In this document: piece by piece, positions 1 through 6,068 of the stretch | Layout of the letters: each line of letters opens with the position of its first letter | Position numbering within the stretch: the stretch's first letter is position 1 | Assembly: GCA_943328715.2 (NCBI GenBank) | Contig: CALQBB020000029.1 | Span: 1 to 7,770, forward strand | From: Polynucleobacter meluiroseus | GTDB taxonomy: Bacteria > Bacteroidota > Bacteroidia > Flavobacteriales_D > Crocinitomicaceae | Length of the DNA stretch: 7,770 bases | Direction: 5' to 3' | The notes under the pieces: model-generated | Seen by the model: only the letters and a program-made list of their open reading frames with translations | The model's database searches: none | What the model was told of the DNA's origin: nothing | Made by a program: the position numbers and the translations under genes

Positions 1-171
1 ATTGAACACAATATGGACATCATCAAAATTGCCGATCACATCATTGATTTAGGTCCAGAAGGCGGATTTAGAGGAGGTGAAATTCTGTTTACCGGAACAC
101 CAGAACAAATGGTTAAGAAGGCAAAAGAAAAATCGTATACGGCGAAATATTTGGACATGGAATTAAGATAA
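1..171 (+). CDS. uvrA: UvrA excinuclease ABC subunit A, C-terminal fragment
   Basis: This is the last 56 codons of a gene that begins left of the window, in frame from base 1 to the TAA at 169-171. UvrA is the DNA-damage-recognition ATPase of nucleotide excision repair; it acts in the cytoplasm as a dimer and loads UvrB. The fragment begins with IEHN, the histidine (switch) loop of the second ABC ATPase domain, followed by the family's typical tail: IIDLGPEGG at residues 14-22 of the fragment, [11 protein letters not shown] just after, and a closing SYTAKYL segment. These are seen directly and match the end of UvrA better than that of other ABC ATPases. The stop position suits a normal, untruncated C-terminus. 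I see no convincing hairpin terminator in the 104 bases before trxA. Confidence 0.93.
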   Translation: MEHNMDIIKIADHIIDLGPEGGFRGGEILFTGTPEQMVKKAKEKSYTAKYLDMELR

Positions 172-223
172 TTCAGAGATTTTGACGGAGAAAAGCGTTT
201 GGCGTAACCTTTCATTAAAGAAA

Positions 224-255
224 TTGACTTAATTTTACGCCCGTAAATAGAATTT
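224..255 (+). promoter_or_regulatory. Weak candidate promoter for trxA
   Basis: The 104-base gap between uvrA and trxA holds a TTGACT at 224-229 and, 21 bases after its TTG, TAGAATTT at 248-255, a partial match to the Bacteroidota -7 element TAnnTTTG. The spacing fits the family consensus but the -7 match is imperfect, so this is a guess. The 20 bases before the trxA ATG are very A-rich (ACTAAAACAAAATAAA) with no Shine-Dalgarno sequence, as is usual for Bacteroidota translation starts. Confidence 0.25.
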
Positions 256-275
256 AAATACTAAAACAAAATAAA

Positions 276-593
276 ATGGCATTAGAAATCACAGATGCGA
301 ACTTTGACGAATTAGTCATGAAGTCAGATAAACCAGTTGTTGTTGATTTTTGGGCTGAGTGGTGTGGTCCTTGCCGCATGATTGGTCCCGTTATCGAAGA
401 AATGGCAAACGAATACGAAGGAAAAGCGGTTATTGGAAAAGTAAACGTGGATTTAAATTCCGGTGTTTCTGCTCAATTTGGTGTTCGTAGCATCCCAACA
501 GTATTGTTTATTAAAAATGGTGAAGTAGTTGACAAATCAGTCGGAGCTGTTCCAAAAGCAGTTCTAGAAGAAAAACTAAATTCATTAATGTAA
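276..593 (+). CDS. trxA: Thioredoxin
   Basis: This is a 105-residue single-domain thioredoxin, the usual length for the family. It is a cytoplasmic protein-disulfide reductase that is recharged by thioredoxin reductase and supplies electrons to ribonucleotide reductase, peroxiredoxins and other targets. The active site WCGPC is at residues 29-33, preceded by VVVDFWAEW, with the buried acid D24 before it. The conserved cis-proline is P74 in the SIPT segment, followed by the glycine-containing strand VLFIKNG (76-82). There is no signal peptide or lipoprotein box, so a cytoplasmic location is expected, unlike the many exported thioredoxin-like proteins of Bacteroidota. The ATG at 276 gives the normal N-terminus and follows an A-rich leader. 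A strong terminator lies directly after the stop, so trxA is probably transcribed alone. Confidence 0.97.
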   Translation: MALEITDANFDELVMKSDKPVVVDFWAEWCGPCRMIGPVIEEMANEYEGKAVIGKVNVDLNSGVSAQFGVRSIPTVLFIKNGEVVDKSVGAVPKAVLEEKLNSLM

Positions 594-597
594 TTTC

Positions 598-621
598 AAA
601 GGGAGTTCGCTCCCTTTTTTT
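598..621 (+). terminator. Rho-independent terminator after trxA
   Basis: The 8-bp stem AAAGGGAG / CTCCCTTT (598-605 and 610-617) closes a TTCG tetraloop (606-609) and runs into an unbroken T-tract (615-621). It begins four bases after the trxA stop codon. Hairpin and T-tract are both seen directly, making this the clearest intrinsic terminator in the window. Its T-tract ends five bases before the ATG of the next gene. Confidence 0.9.
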
Positions 622-626
622 ATGCC

Positions 627-1337
627 ATGAAAGATTTTTTTAGAAGATTAAAATATTACGGACTAGGATTTACCATTGGGGCAATCATGGTCGTTTTTAT
701 GTTCGATAACAAAGGTTGCAGCTGGTTTCCATCCAATCGTGTGAAGGACAATTTATTCAACCGAATGATTGTCGTAAATGCTTCGTCATTTGATGAAATC
801 AAAGAACAAGGATTTACGGAGTCTGGATTTTTAAAAACAGTTCAGGCAGGATCAGTCGACTTTGGAAAAAGTAAAAAACAAGGATTAGACAAGGTTTACC
901 GCATTGATTACGAAACGTCAAAAGGAAAGAAAAAACATTGCTTCATGACGATGGGAGATGAAAGTTTCATGACTGAAATTATCTTTTCCCCAAAAAAAGC
1001 AAGTCAAATTTCACCGACAAACTCGGACGCTGAATTGCCCGGAACAATCCTATTTATTCCGAAAAACGAGTTCCTTTTCTACATGGATTCTTCCAGTGTA
1101 TTGACAGAAAAAATGAAGTCAATTGGAATTAAAAACGACAAAGAACTGAACCGTTTGATCCGCAAAAATGGACGTTTCAACTTTAGCCGTTCGTACCTTT
1201 CACAACACCCAAAACCCGTTCATTGCCTTCAATTTAAGGTTTCAAAAGCGTCCAAAGAAACACTGTTCGTTAAGTGCATTTGGTACAAGGATAAAATTAA
1301 AGTCTACGATTTATCGATCGGCACGCTCGATTTCTAA
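627..1337 (+). CDS. Membrane-anchored hypothetical protein, DUF4258-like, internally duplicated
   Basis: This 236-residue protein has no function I can assign. A short basic N-terminus (KDFFRRLKYY) precedes one hydrophobic segment (about residues 11-26, GLGFTIGAIMVVFMF), so it is probably held in the inner membrane with the rest outside the cytoplasm. A GCSWFPSNRVK segment (30-40) follows. The N-terminal half recalls DUF4258-type Flavobacterial proteins, which share the membrane segment, a Cys...N-RV motif, a G-V-F-S motif and a YxI strand; this is from memory and not searched. The two halves look like diverged copies: AGSVDFGKS at 74-82 lines up with NGRFNFSRS at 181-189 (offset 107), each preceded by a leucine-rich helix and followed by a strand pair with charged turns. 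The ATG at 627 lies just after the trxA terminator; it is the first ATG that stays open, and it keeps the membrane segment whole. Methionines at residues 21 and 25 would cut it. Confidence 0.8.
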   Translation: MKDFFRRLKYYGLGFTIGAIMVVFMFDNKGCSWFPSNRVKDNLFNRMIVVNASSFDEIKEQGFTESGFLKTVQAGSVDFGKSKKQGLDKVYRIDYETSKGKKKHCFMTMGDESFMTEIIFSPKKASQISPTNSDAELPGTILFIPKNEFLFYMDSSSVLTEKMKSIGIKNDKELNRLIRKNGRFNFSRSYLSQHPKPVHCLQFKVSKASKETLFVKCIWYKDKIKVYDLSIGTLDF

Positions 1338-1365
1338 CAGAATTGGACTTTTTATTGTTAATAAA

Positions 1366-1410
1366 TTGACTTTTAGCTTCGTTTCGCCGTCTTACCTTTT
1401 TGTAACTTTG
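1366..1410 (+). promoter_or_regulatory. Candidate promoter region for the lpxD-cinA operon
   Basis: The 77-base gap before lpxD contains two matches to the Bacteroidota -7 element TAnnTTTG: TACCTTTT at 1393-1400 (seven of eight) and TAACTTTG at 1403-1410 (perfect). A TTGAC at 1366-1370 could serve as the -33 element for the first, with 24 bases between, slightly long for the consensus. The perfect match has no TTG at the expected distance; the nearest is TTTC at 1382-1385. Since transcription starts several bases after the -7 element, either site implies a leader of roughly zero to ten bases before the lpxD ATG. Element matches are seen; promoter activity is inferred. Confidence 0.45.
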
Positions 1411-1414
1411 ATTA

Positions 1415-2455
1415 ATGGAATTTACAGCCGAACAAATCGCCGGCCTTTTACAAGGAGAAGTTGATGGGAATCCATCCGCCAGTGTCAATGGACTAGCCAA
1501 AATTGAGGAAGGAAACGAGGGCTCTTTGAGTTTTCTTTCCAATCCAAAATACGAGGATTTCATCTACACGACTGGGTCGAGTATTTGCATTGTCAATAAA
1601 ACCTTTAGTCCTTCGAAAGCTTTACCATCAACGTTGACACTTATTCGTGTGGACGATGCCTATGCATGTTTTGCGAAATTATTGGAGATTTACAACAGCA
1701 TGAATCGCAAAGAGCCAGAGATTGAGCAACCATCTTTCATTCATCAATCTGCAACCATTGGAAGCGATCCTTACGTTGGAGCATTCGCTTACATTGGGAA
1801 ACACGTGAAAATTGGCAATAATGTTCAAATCTATCCGAATGTCGTACTAGGAGACAATGTTCAAATTGGTGACAATTCGATTCTTTTCGCGAATGTGAGC
1901 ATTTACGCTGATTGTCAAATCGGCAACAATGTTACCATTCACTCTGGAACAGTGATTGGCTCTGATGGATTTGGTTATGCTCCGGATGAAAACCGTGTCT
2001 ACCAAAAAATTCCGCAAATTGGAAATGTGATCATTGAAGACGATGTTGAAATTGGCTCCAATTGCTCCATTGACCGCGCGACAATGGGATCGACTTATAT
2101 CCGAAAAGGAGTTAAAATTGACAACCTCTGTCAAATTGCCCACAATGTCGATGTTGATCAGCACACAGCAATGGCAGCGCAAGTTGGTATTGCGGGTTCC
2201 GCTAAAATTGGCAAGTATGTCATGATTGGAGGTCAAACAGGAATCGCAGGACACTTACACATTGCGGATGGCACCAAAATCGTTGCGCAATCTGGCATTC
2301 CATCCACCGTAAAATCCGCGGATACGCTCATGGGATCTCCAGCGATTAATCACAACGATTTCAAACGTTCCTACATCGGATTTAGAAAATTACCTTTTAT
2401 CCTATCTAAAATACAAGAGTTCGAAAGACAATTAAAAGAGCTCACGAAAAAATAA
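1415..2455 (+). CDS. lpxD: UDP-3-O-(3-hydroxyacyl)glucosamine N-acyltransferase LpxD
   Basis: LpxD performs the third lipid A step: it transfers a 3-hydroxyacyl chain from acyl-ACP to the free 2-amino group of UDP-3-O-acylglucosamine, giving the UDP-diacyl precursor. The 346 residues match the family length. An N-terminal uridine-binding domain (about 1-100, with KIEEG and SFLSNPKY) is followed by a left-handed beta-helix of hexapeptide repeats (about 105-300; IGNNVQI-type turns are plain) and a C-terminal helix rich in Lys and Glu. Diagnostic segments are GSDGFGYAP (182-190), IDRATMGST (219-227) and QIAHNV (240-245). H243 corresponds to catalytic His239 of the E. coli enzyme. The tail segment GSPA...RSYIGFRKLP is also typical. 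The MEFTAEQIA start matches Bacteroidota homologues. It is the first gene of a tight block; lpxC/fabZ starts five bases after its stop. Confidence 0.97.
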   Translation: MEFTAEQIAGLLQGEVDGNPSASVNGLAKIEEGNEGSLSFLSNPKYEDFIYTTGSSICIVNKTFSPSKALPSTLTLIRVDDAYACFAKLLEIYNSMNRKEPEIEQPSFIHQSATIGSDPYVGAFAYIGKHVKIGNNVQIYPNVVLGDNVQIGDNSILFANVSIYADCQIGNNVTIHSGTVIGSDGFGYAPDENRVYQKIPQIGNVIIEDDVEIGSNCSIDRATMGSTYIRKGVKIDNLCQIAHNVDVDQHTAMAAQVGIAGSAKIGKYVMIGGQTGIAGHLHIADGTKIVAQSGIPSTVKSADTLMGSPAINHNDFKRSYIGFRKLPFILSKIQEFERQLKELTKK

Positions 2456-2460
2456 ACAGA

Positions 2461-3861
2461 ATGACAGAAAAACAACGCACACTCAAAGAATCCATTGTTT
2501 TTAACGGGGTTGGACTCCATACAGGAGAAGCTGTAACAATGGAGATTTGTCCAGCTGCTGATAATCACGGTTATAAATTTCAACGTGTTGACTTAGAAAA
2601 TCAACCAATAATCAAAGCGGATGTGGATTATGTTGTTGCAACAGATCGTGGCACAACGCTGGAGCAACATGGTGCACGTGTGTATACCACAGAACATGTC
2701 CTTGCGGCATTGTACGCTTGTCAAGTGGACAACGCATTAATCAAAATAAATGGACCTGAAATCCCCATCATGGATGGCAGTGCGATTCTCTTTGTCAATG
2801 AAATTGAACGCGTTGGATTCGAAGATCAAACGGCAGATAGAGATTATTTCGTGCTGAATGAGAATATTCCATGGGAGGACGTGGAAAAAGGAATTGAATT
2901 CTTGGCGATTCCAGATGTCCATTACCGTTTAACAGTAATGGTTGATTACAACTCCCCTATTCTTGGTACACAGCACGCAAGCATGTATCAACTAGGTGAT
3001 TTTAAAAAGGAAATTGCGAAATGCCGCACCTTTGTTTTCCTACGAGAACTTGAATATTTGGCAAGTAACAACCTCATCAAAGGAGGAGACTTAGATAATG
3101 CGATTGTTTTGGTTGATCGCATGGATGTTGCTCAAGAGGAATTAGATCGTTTGGCTAAACTATTAGGAAAAGATAAACTTCAGATTTCCATCGATGGAAT
3201 TGGCGTATTGAATAGCACGAAACTTCAATACGAAAATGAGCCGGCCCGACACAAACTTTTAGACATTGTGGGGGACTTAGCCCTCGTCGGAAAACCAATC
3301 AAAGCTCACATTTTAGCTGCTCGTCCAGGTCATTCTGGAAATGTACGATTTGCAAAAGTGTTAAAAGAGCAAATTAAAAAACAACAAAATCAAGGACGTC
3401 ACTTCGACTTAACGAAAGATCCGGTTTACGACATCAATGACATTGAGCGTATTTTACCTCACCGTTATCCGTTCTTAATGGTCGATAAAATCATTGAAAT
3501 TCAAGAGAACTCCATCTTAGGCGTGAAAAATATCACGATGAACGAACCTCAATTCACTGGGCACTTTCCTGGAAACCCAGTGTTCCCCGGTGTTTTACAA
3601 ATCGAAGCCATGGCACAGGTTGGAGGAATTTTCGCTCTAACGAAAGTGGAGGATCCACATTTGTATTCAACGTATTTCATGAAAATCGACAATGTGCGAT
3701 TTAAACAAAAAGTCATGCCAGGAGATACCGTTGTGTTTGAATTGGTATTGACTTCTCCAATCCGTCGTGGATTGGTAGAAATGAGCGGAAAAGCATACGT
3801 GAATGGAAAAGTTGTTTCCGAAGCAAGCATGCTCGCACAAATTATTAAAGACAAAGAATAA
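2461..3861 (+). CDS. lpxC/fabZ: Bifunctional UDP-3-O-acyl-GlcNAc deacetylase / 3-hydroxyacyl-ACP dehydratase (LpxC-FabZ fusion)
   Basis: Two enzymes are fused in 466 residues, an arrangement known as standard in Bacteroidota. The LpxC part (about 1-310) is the zinc-dependent deacetylase committing UDP-3-O-acyl-GlcNAc to lipid A. Its motifs are NGVGLHTG (15-22), TEHVLAAL (77-84), EIPIMDGSA (100-108), CRTF (188-191) and HKLLDIVGDL (264-273). Zinc ligands are H79, H264 and D268; general acid/base residues are E78 and H291 (E. coli H79, H238, D242, E78 and H265). A Lys/Gln-rich linker (about 302-318) leads to FabZ (about 322-466), which dehydrates 3-hydroxyacyl-ACP in fatty acid synthesis. It shows LPHRYPFLMVD (332-342) and HFPGNPVFPG (368-377); catalytic H368 and E382 are 14 residues apart, as in E. 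coli. All catalytic residues are present, so both halves should be active. The lpxA start codon directly follows its stop, suggesting translational coupling. Confidence 0.97.
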   Translation: MTEKQRTLKESIVFNGVGLHTGEAVTMEICPAADNHGYKFQRVDLENQPIIKADVDYVVATDRGTTLEQHGARVYTTEHVLAALYACQVDNALIKINGPEIPIMDGSAILFVNEIERVGFEDQTADRDYFVLNENIPWEDVEKGIEFLAIPDVHYRLTVMVDYNSPILGTQHASMYQLGDFKKEIAKCRTFVFLRELEYLASNNLIKGGDLDNAIVLVDRMDVAQEELDRLAKLLGKDKLQISIDGIGVLNSTKLQYENEPARHKLLDIVGDLALVGKPIKAHILAARPGHSGNVRFAKVLKEQIKKQQNQGRHFDLTKDPVYDINDIERILPHRYPFLMVDKIIEIQENSILGVKNITMNEPQFTGHFPGNPVFPGVLQIEAMAQVGGIFALTKVEDPHLYSTYFMKIDNVRFKQKVMPGDTVVFELVLTSPIRRGLVEMSGKAYVNGKVVSEASMLAQIIKDKE

Positions 3862-4638
3862 ATGATTTCATCTTTAGCCTCGGTTTCGAAAGATGCCCAG
3901 ATTGGACAAAACGTCCGAATTGATCCATTCGCTGTCATTCACGAGGATGTCATCATTGGAAATGGAACTAGAATTCATTCGAATGTTGCCTTGTATCCAG
4001 GCACACGCATTGGTGAGGATTGTGAAGTTTTCCCTGGAGCAGTTTTGGGTGTCGTTCCTCAGGATTTGAAATTCGACAATGAGTACACAACGGTCGAAAT
4101 TGGAAACAATACGAAAATCCGCGAATGTGTAACCATTCACCGTGGAACGAGTGATAAAATGAAAACTGCCGTTGGTGACAATTGTCTTTTAATGACTTAC
4201 GTGCACATCGCCCATGATTGTCAAATTGGTAACAACGTTATTTTAGCAAGTTACACCGGACTTTCTGGACATGTAATCATCGATGATTTTGCCATTCTTG
4301 AAGGAAAAGTAGCTGCTCAACAATTTGCTCATATTGGAAAACACGCATTCATTGGAGGAGCTTCCCTTATCCGTAAAGATGTTCCACCCTATATCAAGGC
4401 CGCTCGTGAGCCATTGACTTTCGCCGGTGTGAATTCCGTAGGATTGAGAAGAAGAGGATATACGGATGAGCAAGTACGCGAAATCGAAGACATTTACCGA
4501 ACAATTTACGTTCAAAACAGCAACTTATCCAAAGGAGTTCATGCCGTGCTCCAAAGCATGGACAAAACACCTTTACGCGATGAAATCATTGGATTTATAC
4601 AAGCTTCTGATAAAGGCGTAATTAGAGGAATGATCTAA
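3862..4638 (+). CDS. lpxA: UDP-N-acetylglucosamine O-acyltransferase LpxA
   Basis: LpxA starts lipid A synthesis by moving a 3-hydroxyacyl chain from ACP to the 3-OH of UDP-GlcNAc; it is a cytoplasmic trimer. The 258 residues match the family. Hexapeptide repeats fill about 1-180 (IGQNVRI, IGNGTRI, IGEDCEV turns), then the helical C-terminal domain begins near VGLRRRGY (193-200). Diagnostic segments are VPQDLKF (65-71), TIRECVTIHRG-like KIRECVTIHRG (85-95) and HIAHDC (115-120). H118 matches catalytic His125 of E. coli, with H115 and H137 matching His122 and His144. G166 lies at the acyl-ruler position (E. coli Gly173), compatible with a long acyl chain. Oddly, the E. coli His160 position is glutamine here (Q153 in AAQQF). 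The ATG touches the lpxC/fabZ stop with no gap, and the methyltransferase gene starts two bases after the stop. Confidence 0.96.
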   Translation: MISSLASVSKDAQIGQNVRIDPFAVIHEDVIIGNGTRIHSNVALYPGTRIGEDCEVFPGAVLGVVPQDLKFDNEYTTVEIGNNTKIRECVTIHRGTSDKMKTAVGDNCLLMTYVHIAHDCQIGNNVILASYTGLSGHVIIDDFAILEGKVAAQQFAHIGKHAFIGGASLIRKDVPPYIKAAREPLTFAGVNSVGLRRRGYTDEQVREIEDIYRTIYVQNSNLSKGVHAVLQSMDKTPLRDEIIGFIQASDKGVIRGMI

Positions 4639-4640
4639 CT

Positions 4641-6068
4641 ATGAAAAGAGGAGATGAAATTTCCGTTGAAATTACGGACTATGCTTTTGGTGGAAGAGGG
4701 ATTGCGAAGTTAGAGACAGAACATGGTCATTTTGTGGTATTTGTTGACAATACATTTCCTGGTCAAACCGTACGCGTTCGCATTGAAACGAAACGAAAAA
4801 ACTACGCAGAAGCGAAATTAATCGAAGTTGAAAAAAGATCGGAATTTGAAACAGAACAACGCTTTCAAGAAATTTCCGGCGGACCCTACATCCATGTTCC
4901 TGTTGAGAAACAAGAAGAAGTTAAACGCGAGTCTACATTAACAACTTTTGAACGACTCAGTGGAATCAAAGAAGTACGCGAACGATTCGACTCCTTTATT
5001 TCTTCCCCAAAACATTATTTCTATCGAAATAAAATGGAATACAGTTTCTCTTGTATTGAACATGATTTAGAAACGAATCAGGAGTTAGACGACGCATTCG
5101 CTTTAGGATTTAAAAGAAGAGGAACGTGGTGGAAAGTGGAGAGCTTAAACAAAGCATCCGGAATGTTTGATGAGGAATGGGAAACCAAACTGCGTGAAAT
5201 TCGATTATTCTTAAAAGCAACGAATCTTCCTGCTTGGCATCCACCAAAAAAAATTGGATTCTTTCGCCATATCGTGGTAAGAAAATCCTTTCACACGAAT
5301 CAAATTCTCTTGAATTTGGTTACATCATCGGATGTTGACAAGCAATTTGACGTCTCCAAATTTGCTGATTTTCTGCAAAATTTACTTCCAGGAAGAATCG
5401 CTGGATTATGGCATACCGAAAATGACAATGTTGCAGACCGTGCAAAAATTGAAAATGGGACATCCAAACTGATTTTCGGACAAGAAGTGATTGAAGAGGT
5501 TCTTTCCGGCTTGACCTTTCAAATCTCCATGGAAAGTTTCTTTCAAACAAATCCATCCTGTGCAGAATTACTTTACGCGAAAGCATTGGATTACGTATTC
5601 GAAGAAGAAATTCCATCCGAAAAAGTAGTGATGGATTTATTTTGTGGAACGGGAACCATTGGGCAATTATTAGCGAAACGAAATCCAAACGTTAAAATCG
5701 TTGGAGTCGATATTATCGAGAAAGCGATTGAGGATGCGCGTGAAAACGCGAAAAAAAATGGCATTCACAGCATCGACTTTTACGCTGCGGATGTAGGGAA
5801 ATTCCTCAAAGAATACCCACATTACCAAGGTAATATCTCCTGTATTGTCTTGGATCCACCGAGGGCAGGAATTGCACCGAAAACACTCCAAAAAGTCATT
5901 GACCTAGGCGCTCAACACATCGTGTATATTTCGTGTAATCCATCGACGCAAGCAAGGGATGCTAATACCTTGAATGAAGCGGGATACGTGCTTGAGAAAT
6001 ATGCCTTAGCGGATCAATTCCCACACACAGGTCACATCGAATCCATTGCTAAATTCGTTCGAAAATGA
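4641..6068 (+). CDS. rlmD: 23S rRNA uracil-C5 methyltransferase, RlmD/RumA-like, lacking Fe-S cysteines
   Basis: This 475-residue protein belongs to the TrmA/RumA family, which uses SAM to methylate C5 of a uridine in rRNA (U1939 of 23S rRNA for RlmD). An N-terminal TRAM RNA-binding domain (about 1-62, with YAFGGRGIAKL) is followed by the central domain and a Rossmann methyltransferase domain. Visible motifs are FFQTNP (300-305), SAM motif I DLFCGTGTIG (332-341), LDPPRAG (404-410), YISCNPS (429-435) with catalytic C432, and FPHTGHIES with general base E467. The [4Fe-4S] ligands known in E. coli RumA (C81, C87, C90, C162) are all missing: the CGGC motif reads SGGP (79-82) and the fourth site reads NKASGM (170-175). 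Catalytic residues remain, so methylation is plausible. The exact target is uncertain; a TrmA- or RlmC-like target is possible. It overlaps cinA by four bases (ATGA). Confidence 0.88.
   Translation: MKRGDEISVEITDYAFGGRGIAKLETEHGHFVVFVDNTFPGQTVRVRIETKRKNYAEAKLIEVEKRSEFETEQRFQEISGGPYIHVPVEKQEEVKRESTLTTFERLSGIKEVRERFDSFISSPKHYFYRNKMEYSFSCIEHDLETNQELDDAFALGFKRRGTWWKVESLNKASGMFDEEWETKLREIRLFLKATNLPAWHPPKKIGFFRHIVVRKSFHTNQILLNLVTSSDVDKQFDVSKFADFLQNLLPGRIAGLWHTENDNVADRAKIENGTSKLIFGQEVIEEVLSGLTFQISMESFFQTNPSCAELLYAKALDYVFEEEIPSEKVVMDLFCGTGTIGQLLAKRNPNVKIVGVDIIEKAIEDARENAKKNGIHSIDFYAADVGKFLKEYPHYQGNISCIVLDPPRAGIAPKTLQKVIDLGAQHIVYISCNPSTQARDANTLNEAGYVLEKYALADQFPHTGHIESIAKFVRK

Noticed and set aside
622..630. 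Earlier ATG at 622 before the hypothetical gene
   Set aside because: It reads ATG CCA TGA and stops after two codons; the open frame starts at 627.
1352..1364. AT-only palindrome TTATT-GTT-AATAA in the gap before lpxD
   Set aside because: A five-base AT stem is too weak to act as a terminator, and such palindromes are expected by chance in AT-rich spacer DNA.
1168..1464. Plus-strand frame overlapping the end of the hypothetical gene and the start of lpxD
   Set aside because: It is an out-of-frame reading of two better-supported genes and would cover the candidate lpxD promoter; the product is low-complexity and Arg/Ser-rich.
1800..2230. Recurring short word (AAATTGG / CAAATTGG-like) resembling a DNA repeat array
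   Set aside because: The spacing follows the 18-base hexapeptide period and the word encodes the repeated QIG/KIG turns of the LpxD beta-helix. The same pattern occurs in lpxA. It is a protein repeat, not a CRISPR or iteron array.
1847..2254. Long open frame on the minus strand inside lpxD
   Set aside because: It lies antisense to a well-supported gene; the translation is Asn/Ile-rich and repetitive, mirroring the hexapeptide repeats of LpxD. It has no recognisable motif.
3549..3938. 129-codon open frame on the minus strand across the lpxC/fabZ-lpxA junction
   Set aside because: It is antisense to the FabZ catalytic region and the lpxA start, both highly conserved on the plus strand. Its protein resembles nothing I know.
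5320..5688. 122-codon open frame on the minus strand inside the methyltransferase gene
   Set aside because: It is antisense to the conserved methyltransferase domain; the product has no motif, signal peptide or domain pattern.
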